NCBI RefSeq assembly: GCF_947623445.1
Contig: NC_135245.1
Coordinates: forward strand, 18,421,501-18,485,500
Source: Clavelina lepadiformis
Lineage: Eukaryota; Chordata; Ascidiacea; Aplousobranchia; Clavelinidae
Length of the DNA: 64,000 nt
Reading direction: 5' to 3'
Positions 24,214-35,486 of the stretch are shown here, in pieces. The position numbers and the translations under genes are program-made. Within the stretch, counting starts at the first letter, position 1, and each line of letters opens with the position of its first letter. The notes under the pieces were generated by a model. It had not been told where the DNA came from and made no database searches. It was given only the letters and a program-made list of their open reading frames with translations.

Positions 24214-27200
24214 ATGGACAGCAAAGGTCGGCGGGTGGTGGTGTGTGACAATGGTACAGGGGTAAGTTGCAACTGTTTTTGGTTATTGAGATGGTTAATG
24301 TTAACTTTGTTAAACTTTAAGTTCAATGAATGTTTATATCTGCAAATTTCTTACCCTAGAATAATTATTTACAACAAAAAAGTGAATGTTTGCATTCTAT
24401 CATTTGAAAAATCATTTCTTCTCGTTCTCAGAATAGCAGATTTAACATTGTGCATATTTCACTAAGTTAAATGTGCTTCATGATATTTTCAGTTTGTGAA
24501 ATGTGGTTTTGGCGGTTCAAATTTTCCTGCTCACATATTCCCTGCCTTAGTTGGTCGACCAATATTGCGATCCACAACCAAAGTCGGGGATGTTGAAATT
24601 AAGGTAATTGCAAGCTTCACTATGGATTTAGAAATACATATGAGTAGAATAGGCTTACTATTTGAATTACAAGCATATTTAACCTATCTTGAGAAGTAAA
24701 AGCCATTAAAAGCAGTGGATTTGTTTACATGAAACTCAATTGTTGGACAATTTGTAGTTTTTAATGTCACTATTGTGTGAGCTTATAGAACCTGAAACTG
24801 TAAATGGCAAGTATCCCACATTAATAAAGCAATGACATTAAACTGAGAAATTGATGTTTAGGATTTGATGATTGGAGATGATGCCAGTTTATTCAGGTCA
24901 CAACTAGAAGTAAATTACCCTATAGAAAATGGAATTGTTCGAAATTGGGAGGACATGGAGCATTTATGGGACTACACGTTTGGTCCTGAAAAACTTGACA
25001 TAGACCCCAGGTGTTTTTTTGTAATCATTTAATTTGGACCACTTCACCTGTCTTCATTTTTGCAATGACAAGCTCATTTGTTTTTCAGAAATTCCAAAGT
25101 ATTGTTGACAGAACCCCCTATGAACCCAATGAAAAACAGGGAACAGATTATTCAGGTACTTGTGAATTACAGAAATGGGGCCTACAATAAAATCAAACAA
25201 CATTTATATAACTTTTTTAGAACCAGAATGATATATAAGGAGATGATAATATCAGCAATATTTTCTTCTATTACCTTATTAACAGCTTGGCATAGTAGGA
25301 TGTAGACACGTTTTATCGGCTCAGTAGCAGATCAGTTAGAGTGAGTGGCCCACAGAGCCCATGCCCATACACATCATGTTCAGTAACCACCATTGTGATG
25401 TGCTTGGGTAAGGCATTGATGACACTTACTCGTATTCAGTGGCCCTGATCAACAGTTGCAAATATGGGCAAGACTAAATAAACCTAAAAACATCAATATC
25501 AAATGAAAAATACAACGATTTGAAAATGTATGCAGCCAAGCTTGATAACTGGGTTTCAAGTGGTGAAGAATCATTGTCAAGTTTAAGTTGTGCAAAGACT
25601 TATCTGTAGTCCGATGATAAAGATTTATTGTGTATCATACCATAAAAGTTGTTTTCTTTCTTAGGCAGTGTTCCCTTTTGTATATTGAGATTTCTCTTCC
25701 AATTTATTGTTGTGACAGTGTTTTTCCAATTTATGTTTTTCTGTACACTCTGCATATATATAATGAAACTATTTTTCACCTCAAGTATAGAATCCTTTTA
25801 AGCAGTAAACATAAACATCGGGTATCATTAGAAACTTCAACCACATCGGTGCTGGGTTAAAAACTCATACCGGTTGAATTCTAATTTTTTCATAATGTTA
25901 CAAAATTTGTTCAGCTTTTAATATTTATATATATATGACCATGGTATGTTTTTTTTTCAGAGAATGTTTGAAAAGTACCAGTTTGATGGCTGTTACATTG
26001 CAGTGCAGGCAGTTCTTACCCTTTATGCTCAAGGTAGTGTTGGCATACTGTTTGCCATGATGTGACTTACGTAGCATAGGCCGTTGTTAATTTTATATGT
26101 TGATTCCTGTGTTACATATGTCAAGTTTATTTAAACGTTTTACTAATATTAACTTTTAAAATTAAACTTTATCCAAAACCAATTTAACTTGCATATACTA
26201 AGTAGACTTGTATTTTTAATCTTCGTAGGTGATATTCATATATATACAGTGAGACCTCGTTAATCCGGACCACTTCGTTTTGTCAAAAAATGTCGGTTTA
26301 GCGGGGTATCCGGATTATCGGAAAGTAAAAAATCAATCAATCTTGCAAATGCATCACCGTGTTCAAAACGCAGTATGCACCTTACTCCAATTCTAAGTAC
26401 CGAGTTTCTGGCTGGACAGCAACTAAAATAAAATTATACTTTTTGTATGATCCGACCCAGTGTCGAACCCCAGAACCACCGTATTAAAGACGAATGCTCT
26501 AAGCCAGAAGTGACGAACATGCGGCCGCAAATCGGTTTGACAACCGCTCTTGCATGGCGAAGCATTCCGGCGGGACCAGCAGTCTTGAACTTTCTTTGAC
26601 CTGTTTCTAATCTTTGCGCAATGCGATATCAAAAGCTGATCGCACGATTGAGTTGCAGCAGTATGTCTTCAATAGATTGCCGCACTCAACCGATGTACTG
26701 TACGTATTTTTTTGCGACCGCGGAAGCGTTGTTTGATACTGTTGATGAACAATTTATTTTTTCGTTTCTAAAATACTGTACAGTATTTCATAGTATTTCT
26801 TGTACGTTTAGATGGTGGCTCTGATGAAGCATACTGAATAGCACGGCTAAATTTTTTTACAAAGCGCAATGCTGTACAGTACTGTACTTTTGAATCAATA
26901 AAGACCGCAACGTTATTATGCGTAGATAATCGGCTATTGTTTCGTCAACTAACTACATACTGTATTAGGACAATCGTGAATCATTTTCGCATAACTGTTA
27001 ATAATCCGGTTTATCGGATTTTATTGCTATTGATTTAGCACATTTGTTCCAAAACTTTTGTGTCGGAGTCGGACAGCGGGGTTTCCGGATTAAAGGGGTA
27101 AAATGCATGGGAAGAAATCCGTTCCCGGCAGTTTTGTGTCGGATAGCGGGGATTCCGGTTCATCGGGGTCCGGATTAACGAGATCTCACTGTATTGTAAA

Positions 27201-30200
27201 GCTGTCTATAACTACTTAAACTTTTATAGCGTTTGGTTGTGGTATAGTTCAGTAAGATTACGTTTAGGTTTACTGACTGGAATTGTTGTTGATATTGGCG
27301 ATGGTGTTTCGCATATCTGTCCCGTCTATGAGGGTTTCTCATTACCACATTTGACAAGAAGGTTAGATGTGGCCGGGCGGAACATCACACGCTATTTGAT
27401 CAAGGTAGTGTGTTATACTGGATATTATCTAGTGCAGTAGTTCCCAACTTATCTGAACTCCTGATGCACTAATCTACCCAAAAAATCATATGATGCACAG
27501 CATTACAAAACTGTCACAAATCGTTATTTAATGTGATACTTTAGCGTTGATGTGCTTTGGCAAACCGCATTAAATCATGGTGTACTGTTTGAAACGGCAA
27601 CGCGCATTTCTTTGTCGACGTCTGTTTTTGAGCGATACTTAATATATATATTTTGAGCACTTAACAGAACCTAATACTGCTTTCTAAAAAGATTATTTCT
27701 GAAAAACAGCACTTTCAATTAGAAATGGCAACTGCCTAGCTCTAGCTAGTCGAAACTTGTTTAGCTTACACCCAGCAATGGCCAATCTCTTTATTATGTA
27801 CATCGTGGTAGTTATAACATCACATAGACCTAAGTAACACGTAACATTGCCAGTGAACTTCAAGACTGAAGACTGAACTGTGCAGGATACGTAGATCAAC
27901 ATCTAGCATAAAAAATATTTTGTTACAATTTTGATTATCTGTAGTGAATGTAAGTTTGCGGGCCCTTGTAATTTAAAGTCGACGCACCTGTTGGGAACCT
28001 CTGATCTTGTAATATTGGCCACTTTCAAAACTTATTATAACAAACATTATACTATCCTGGCTCATTTGCATAGCATGTAGGCGTAGGTCAAGGCCAAGAT
28101 GTTACTTGGGTTGACTGATTGGGATTTCACTTGTTTTGTTTACAGCTGCTACTTCTGAGAGGATACGTTTTTAACCAGTCAGCCGACTTTGAAACTGTTC
28201 GAATGATGAAAGAAAAACTTTGTTACATTGCGTGAGTTTTGTTGCAAAATAGTATTAGTCAATATATATGATTGGCGAATGGCATAGTACAATCTATTGT
28301 TACAATATTTGATTAATTATGAAGCTATAATATAATACTTGCGTAAAAATATGTAAAAGGAAAATATAAAGTAGCGAAAGTAATAATGTTAAAATATGCA
28401 CATTAGACATTGAACTATGACGAATATATACAATAATACTGTAACACTCAAAGTTAGTAGTAGGAATAATAACAAGGTATTAGATCTTTGAGTATATATG
28501 AGTAACTTCTACAATGCTACTGTGCACATTGCATTCAGTTATGACACAGAACAGGAGCAGAAGCTGTCAACTGAAACAACTTACTTGGTGGAATCTTACA
28601 AGGTATAAGTCTAAACTTGCTTTGTGTTTTAATGGTTATTCTGTGTGCATAATCAGGATTGTATACAATAGCAATGGGTGTTATTACGTTGAACTGTACC
28701 ACTTTAAAAAATTTATGCTGGCACTTTTATAACACCTAGAAGTCTAACACTATTTCGACTGATGCAAAATAGATGCAAGTGCTAAATTAAGTAATAAGTA
28801 GTAAATTGCTAAGGTGTCATGGGGAGATGTCGCAATATAGTGCTGGCATACTCGCCATTGTTTTCAATATATTCAACAATCAAAATACAATCAGAATTTG
28901 TGAAAGCAGTCAACAGTCTATTACACAATTTCTACAGTTATAATACTTCCCAAGGTAGTTTCAGTAGAGCTTAACTGCTGCTTAGACCTCCTGCAAAACT
29001 TACTCCTGATTTGATCCGGAATTAAATTTTTTCCCTGCCGCAGCTTCCAGATGGAAGGCTGGTGAAAGTAGCCGGGGAGAGATTTGAGGCCCCTGAGGCT
29101 CTGTTTCAGCCTCATCTCATTAACGTTGAATCTGTTGGAATTGCAGAAATGCTATTTAACACAATTCAAGCGGCAGATATTGATATTAGGTACGTTGTTT
29201 AGTTCTAATGGTAGATAACTTTTGTTTAGCACAGTTTTGTAAAAAGCTTGGTGATAATGTTTCAAAGTGGTTATTCTATCAAATGTCATCTTTCATATGA
29301 CATGTGATACTTAAATGCAAAACCATGATCATAGTAACTCCTAATAATAATAACGCCAGAACAACCCAAGCATTCTTTTATAATTAAAACTCTGAGAGTG
29401 GTTGTTTTATGCAGCTTCTTGTTAAACTTACAGGAGTGAATTTTATAAGCACATTGTTTTATCTGGTGGAAGTACCATGTTTCCTGGACTGCCATCACGC
29501 ATGGAACGAGAGATAAAGCAGCTTTACTTGCAACATGTGCTGAAAGGAGATCACACCAAATTCTCGGTATGTACAACAGTGTCCATGATCCCAAGTATAA
29601 GCATAGGCCATAGATTGATATAAACCCTTTCTTTGCTTTGGGATAGCTTGTACTATAATGCAAGGTGACTACACGTCATCAGCAGGGAAATTTTCGGAAT
29701 GTGGAAAATAGCCGCGGTGATAATACCTGTCATGCCATAACCTGTGACATCTTAATCTTATATTATAAACGACCGATGCTTACTGTGGCATCACCTAGCA
29801 TTGTCGTATGAACCCTCTCAAAGAAAGGCTCATGTAATTTAATATATTCATGAGACAAATCGACTTGTAAAATCTCAAAACTTCTCTTCAATGCATTTGA
29901 AACACAAAGACAAAAGTTTAACTGGTGAAAAAATATTTGTTTACGTGTTGCAGATTGCAATGATGTATAATTTTTAAAAACAACAACGTGATTAAAATGT
30001 TCTGGCATGTTTATGTAATTTTGGTGCATGTAAAGTTAATTTGTCATTGTGCAAGATCAAAAATAATTAATTAATGATGGCAATAATTCCTCATATTTTA
30101 ACTTGTACATGTGTGGTAAAAATGTGCATGATGGCTCAATATGCAACATCTGTACTTTGGCTAATGTTAAACTGAAAGATCTACTTTTGCATGAAGCTCG

Positions 30201-31644
30201 TCTAACCAATTTTGTTTATTTTCTTTTTCGTTTCTTTTTCGGTCTTCTGGAAATCTTCAGAATATGGTAAGAACTTTTTTTCTATCTTTATGCTTGTTAA
30301 TACAGTGAAAAATGCTTAATGGAGCATCTCGTGAATGGCAAACCCTATTCTAAAAAGCAGTTTATTATAAACGATGAAAGTTGTTTTGATTACGAAAGTA
30401 GCTCTATAAAAGGCAAATCATAAAAGTTTCGAAATCTGGGTGTTTTTGTTTTTAGTTACTGCATTTACTGTGCATTTCGGGCCCCTATTCAAAGTCCAGG
30501 AAAAAGGAATTGGTCAATGTTTTACTGTTTAGCTTTGCTTGATTTGAATTTATAATAGGAAAATCGTTGTTCGTTCCAGATCAGTGAAAACTGCTCCGAT
30601 AAACAGTTTGCTCCATAAACCGATGCTCTATTAATAAGAGTTTACTGTATAGCATGTGTTTGAGATATGTCGCTCAGTCTACAATAAAATATGTAATTAT
30701 AGTTACACCAAACTTTTAATGCCAGTGTCATAGCACAATAAATTATACAAACTAAACAATGGTTCCCAATATAAATTTATCCACTTCAATCAAAATATTT
30801 TCAAAAACAAAGTACCGCATGTGAACATCCCAAAACCAACTACCAGACAATTTATGCCTTTATGTTGTCACAAAACAGTTTACATTTGATGTATCTATTA
30901 CTTCAATTTATTTTTAAGTCATCATGATTTGGAAATTGATATGTTGGTAGCTGAGCGACATATATTACTGCGTATGTTGTAAACATTGCATGGGTATCAT
31001 TACTAACCAGTTGACATTTCATGAATAATCACACCAGACTTTTTTTATTTGTCAATTCTTCAGGAAATGTTTTTCATCAATTTTCCTGCGATGATCCATG
31101 CACTTTAATTCTCTTGCTTAATCATTCTCAATTAAAACTGTTTGAAGTTTTAATTAACTTTTAATATGTTTACATTTTTGAATAGCATTCACATTTAAGT
31201 GTAAAATAATGTAAAGATTCTAGAATTGTTAGCTGTTTAACGCAACATTGATTAAAAGTCATACTTTGTTCCATATAGATAAACTGTAGAGCAGTTTACT
31301 TCAGTCAAATTTCCACCAGTGAATAGCTTAAAACCATTACCAGTCATGCGTTTTGTGAAGTTCATAGAGCTAGGTCTCACCCAGCCAAAGATGATTATGC
31401 TGAGCAATGCCATTCCGATATCGTTGGATCTGTGCAGTTATAACGAAGAAAAATAAAAACGTTTTTTTCCCAGAAATTTAAGATTCGCATCGAGGATCCT
31501 CCAAGGAGGAAGCACATGGTTTTCCTCGGAGGTGCAGTTCTCGCTGACATTATGAAGGATAAAGATAACTTCTGGATGACAAGGCAAGAGTACGAAGAGT
31601 GCGGATTACGTGTTCTTGAGAAATTGGGCGTGAAAGCGACGTAA
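24214..31644 (+). CDS. ACTR2: Actin-related protein 2 (Arp2)
   Basis: Exons: 24214-24261, 24493-24603, 24862-25010, 25089-25155, 25961-26033, 27268-27404, 28146-28231, 28539-28602, 29044-29189, 29434-29566, 31474-31644; 394 codons, the same length as human ARP2. All junctions keep frame. It starts [16 protein letters not shown], as ARP2 does; further family signatures are [18 protein letters not shown], the nucleotide-binding [44 protein letters not shown] and the C-terminal [20 protein letters not shown]. Arp2 is an ATP-binding subunit of the seven-protein Arp2/3 complex; with Arp3 it forms the first two subunits of a branch filament in the cytoplasm. One residue normally Ser is Ile in VDIGDG. 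Introns carry several DNA transposons and a candidate 6-nt microexon. An AATAAA at 31917 could be the polyadenylation signal. Confidence 0.98.
25320..25490 (+). repeat. Possible SINE/LINE-tail fragment in ACTR2 intron 4
   Basis: The stretch containing GTGCTTGGGTAAGGCATTGA and ATTCAGTGGCC resembles the 3' tail motif of L2-like LINEs and the SINEs that share it (CTTGGGCAAGTCACTTAA in vertebrates). No promoter boxes or borders could be defined, so the identity is tentative. Confidence 0.3.
26247..27191. mobile_element. Pogo/Tigger-like TIR element (945 bp) in ACTR2 intron 5
   Basis: Left end CAGTGAGACCTCGTTAATCC; the right end is its near-perfect inverted copy. TA flanks both sides (26245-26246, 27192-27193). 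The CAGT-type ends and TA duplication fit the pogo branch of Tc1/mariner. No transposase frame survives. A tRNA-like stretch (about 26450-26520, minus strand: a TTAGAGCATTCG arm and a GGTTCGAC B-box-like block) lies inside and may be a nested SINE. Confidence 0.85.
27435..28003. mobile_element. hAT-like non-autonomous element in ACTR2 intron 6
   Basis: Left end CAGTAGTTCCCAAC and reverse-complemented right end CAGAGGTTCCCAAC are typical hAT termini. Flanking octamers ATCTAGTG and ATCTTGTA match at six of eight positions, fitting a decayed 8-bp target duplication. No coding capacity. Confidence 0.75.
30261..30266 (+). other. ACTR2: Candidate 6-nt microexon of ACTR2 (AATATG, Asn-Met)
   Basis: Within the last intron the string CTTCAG|AATATG|GTAAGA has a good acceptor and donor six bases apart, preceded by an unusually long pyrimidine tract (about 30216-30250). 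Both neighbouring exons end and start in phase 0, so inclusion would add Asn-Met between FS and KFKIR without changing frame. It may be a chance pair of splice sites. Confidence 0.35.
30303..30647. mobile_element. Small pogo-like TIR element (345 bp) in ACTR2's last intron
   Basis: Left end CAGTGAAAAATGCTTAATGG; reverse-complemented right end CAGTAAACTCTTATTAATAG; the two agree at most positions out to GAGCA. TA flanks both sides (30301-30302, 30648-30649). Non-autonomous. Confidence 0.7.
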
Positions 31645-32758
31645 ATGACCATTTGAATAGAATGCTGCCTTCGTAACCCAGCGCTAGCTGCATTAAATGA
31701 GCGAGCTAATTCTTTGCGTCATATATAGTCACTTAATCCTTGTTACAAATTTTATATTCACGTTCAGTATCCATTGCACTGGAAAGTTACGAAATCATTT
31801 TAGTAATTTTTGTCGCAAGAACACCAGATGCAGTACGAGTACAGCATTGTAACTGTTACTTTAGATTCGTGGAAAGTAATCCTTGGTTTGAATAAGAGGG
31901 CAGCAAAGTTCTGCCAAATAAATCATGATTTTACTGCAAGCGTATACACAGATTTTGCAGTGTTTGTAAATACTTATTATTACATTGCTATTTATAACAA
32001 TGAAAGTGATAATCGGAAATCGTGAATGTTTTTCTTTTGTTGGATTTTAGTTAAACACTGTATACTAAGCAGTTTTCAACGTGCATTGTCATGCGCATAT
32101 CCAGCGTTTTACCGGTTTCTATGGACTTCAGCCTGTGGATGCTATGAAGTACTTTAGAAAAGTGACACGCGCTTTTGTGTGTCTAAAGAGCAAAGCAAAG
32201 TACCCATATATTTTCCTATCACTATAAACTTTATGACGCTCATTATAGTTATAAGCTTACAGTTTTCTGTCTTGTGTAAATATATTGATCGAAACGGCAG
32301 AATGGACATTTTTGGATATGCATCATTTCGACCCCAATCATTTTGAAATGAAGTGGACACTACCTTGGACTTCTGAGTAGCTTTGCCTGTAACATTATTA
32401 TCAGGCTACTTACCAAATTTCTACAACAATCATTGTGGAAAAATCGATTCTTTTTAAGGGTACATAATCCCCATAACTTTATGTCATCACTATGCATGAA
32501 CGCGGCGTCACAATGGCATTGATTTTGTTACAATTGTTTATCATCAATTGTGTCCAGTCGTCGATTTTTGCATTCAACTAATAAACGGACATTCCTTGAT
32601 TTTTTATTTCTATGGATGTTGTTGGACCCACCATCCAACGGATGATAAACCCAAAATATTTAGCCAGCAGATGTCTCTAGTAAGTTGCTTGTGTATAAAC
32701 ATGGCTCGGTTTGACAATGGCAGTCCTACGTCCATCTTACTTTTGTCGATACATCATA
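31645..32758. other. ACTR2 3' flank
   Basis: Holds the probable ACTR2 3' untranslated region (AATAAA at 31917-31922) and otherwise AT-rich DNA without a recognised feature. Confidence 0.45.
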
Positions 32759-32760
32759 TA

Positions 32761-33420
32761 CAGTAGAATTCGCCTATATCGACACCTCAAGGGGATGAAG
32801 AAAAAGTGTCAATATAGACGAATCAATATAAATTGTTCCTAAATTCCGGGTTTAGTTCAATTTAAGGGCCTGGCAAGGGTTAAATGTGTACTCTAATCAG
32901 CACTGACGTTTAATTCTATGTTTTGGCGTACACTACGGCAAAGAACAACACAAAAAAGATCGTGAAAAATAATGGTACTTGCATTTACACGTAATATGCA
33001 CGCAGACGGTACTGATGCGGAGCAATATGACGTTGGTACAGTGCAGTATTTACTTCCTTGCAAAAATATCGCTATTTTTTTCTGTTTTGTTTTTACGACA
33101 GCTTTGTTCAACACATGTTGCTGAATTTTTGTCAGCGTATTGTCTTGGTTGTCGTCACTGCTTCTGAGGTAGCGGTCTAATTTCCTGATTGCGTCCAACA
33201 TGATGATTTGTGGACACTGCTTAAGTCAGAATAAGTCATAGTGACATCATATTTACGTCAAATACGACTAGGCAACCTAAACCGTCATAAAGTCGTAAGT
33301 GGGATGACGTCCCGGAGTGAAAAGAAGAGCTACAATTGTCACAATAAACGAACAAAATGCTCTGGGGGATTAAAAAAGGTGTCGATATATGCGAACTGTC
33401 GATATAGGCGAATTCTACTG
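32761..33420 (-). mobile_element. Tigger-like element (660 bp) with transposase C-terminal relic
   Basis: Ends are CAGTAGAATTCGCCTATATC and its near-perfect inverted copy, with TA duplications at 32759-32760 and 33421-33422. A minus-strand frame at 32893-33201 begins LDAIRKLDRYL and continues with NTLTKIQQHVLNKAVVKTKQ. This recalls the C-terminal tail of pogo/Tigger transposases, where an L-x-K-x2-x-Y-L segment is followed by a basic K-x-K-Q-x2-I-x-x-F stretch. The DDE catalytic core is absent, so it is an internally deleted, non-autonomous copy. Confidence 0.85.
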
Positions 33421-33562
33421 TAATTAAGGCTACTCCATTTCAAATAATCAGACAATCGTTTTTGAAATGTTTTAAGATAATTTGAAAAAGCTATGACTTA
33501 ATTGTGTGGCTTTAATTCTGCTGCTATATTTAGCATACGTTAGAACTGCGCACGTGAAGTCT

Positions 33563-35486
33563 GTTTAGTTTTAATATCAGATTTAAAATTTTGACACTTT
33601 TCTTCGCAAGCATTGACGCGCAACGCCGCATAGCAGATAAACTGACACTTTCCGACGTTTTTTAATTGACCAAATGAAATGATTTGAAACGAATTTACTG
33701 ATAAGGTTGAGCTAATTTCACTGCTGCAAAATCAAACGAGTGTTGCCCAATTCTTTTGTCTTAGCATTGAAACGCTCACGAACCATAACATATAAAGTTA
33801 CCAGCGCACAATAAACGTAGCTACTAAATCTTTGACAATGCTATATGAAATGTAGCAAATTAGAATTTATCTTCCAACTGTGGAAAGTCTTTACACAACA
33901 GAAACTGAAAGAAAAAGCTTCACCGCTCAAGCCCTCATAACCGAACTTATCCGTTTTGTATAATCGACACGTTTTTTGTTTTATAGTTTCCATATGACCT
34001 TGCCCGAATTTAGAACTTTTCTGCAAACTACCACTAAACAGGAGCAAGCTCCGTCACTTCCTAAATGGCATCGTTATAATATTGCTTTGTTCACCAAGAC
34101 AAATTGACAAAATATTATTTTACGACATTACAAAATCAGAAAACGTAAAAACTAGGAATAAGATTTGTAACTTCCATCTTAAAAATTCATAAAACAGGAC
34201 ATGTAATTATATGCCATGTTTATGCTATAAACGCTGTGTTTGTTTTATTTTCCGCTCACAATTACCTACGTTGCTAATATCTAATAACGGGATGGCAATC
34301 ACCGTATATTTGCTCATCGATCATCAAACGAAGTTAATATTTCCGCTGAGGTAACCTCATTATGACGTAGCGGCCTGTAAGAGCGTAAGTAATTAGTTAA
34401 TGAATTGAGATTGCAGACAAATAATTATGAATTGACGAAAATTTCAAACCTTACGAATATTTCAAACTGAGTTATAAGGCGCTATGAGTAAAGCCAATAA
34501 TACTTAATAGATTTTAATCAATTTAAACCACTACAGAGCCCTAATCGTTTTGCTACCATTGCCTGAGTGGGTGGTCAGTAAGTTAGACTGAACAAACAAG
34601 CAGGCGGGCTAATCAAAGTCAGCAGTCAACCGGTGACCATAGCTGACCTCATAGTGGGCTGAGATATATGAATTTGCAACTAGCTAGGCATAAAGTGAAA
34701 CACTCTGGCGATTTTTTTGAAATTATGACATATATTCAACCTGTTGTTCACGGACCAATTGCGATATCTGTTTTTAGTCGATGCAATGCAGTACATTTCA
34801 ATGAGTTAGGAACTGTGAATGTTAACGTATAAAGTGTCCGGCAACTGATGTGCAACGACTTGACTGTATGGTCGCGCTGTTCACTATGAAAATAATTCGC
34901 AAAAGGTTCGGGTTTTTCCACAAAAATTCCAAGATACTTTACATTAAGACGTTAACGACGATCTCTCAAATGAAAAGGAAAACATTTTGTAACACTGTCT
35001 ATTGGCTTGTACAAACATTTAATAAATAGGCGGGACGGATCATTTTCATCAACAGACAAATCCTTGTCAAACAGCAGTTGGGAGGAATTTCCGTGCGTTA
35101 TCCGACGCCCCTTGCATTGTTTCAAACAATCATTTTCTTCCGTATTTCTGTCGAACAACAACCGGGCGAACGCTTGTGTTGTAAGGGACCGCCTTTATAA
35201 TGTTCGCCGCTTTATTGTGCGCTGGTAACTTTATATGTTATGGTTCGTGAGCGTTTCAATGCTAAAACAAAAGAATTAGGCAACATTGGTTTGATTTTGC
35301 AGCAGTGAAATTAGCTCAACCTTATCAGTAAAATCGTTTCAAATCGTTTCATTCGGATTCGGTCAATTAAAAAACGTCGAAAAGTGTCAGTTTATCTGCT
35401 ATGCGGCGTTGCACGTCAATGCTTGCGCTTATAGAGACCAAGCAAAGCGAAAAGTGTCAACTGTTAAAATCTGATATCAAAACCTT
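33563..35486. repeat. Long inverted repeat pair (about 33563-33813 and 35206-35486) with 1.4-kb centre
   Basis: The left arm (landmarks GCAAGCATTGACGCGCAACG, then CAACGCCGCATAGCAG, then GAAACGCTCACGAACCATAA) recurs as its reverse complement in the right arm, with a few substitutions and a roughly 20-bp insertion in the right arm. The arms begin near a shared ATATCAGATTT block. The centre has no recognised protein. The layout is that of a foldback or long-TIR DNA transposon (for example Mutator-like), but no target duplication was found. Confidence 0.75.
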
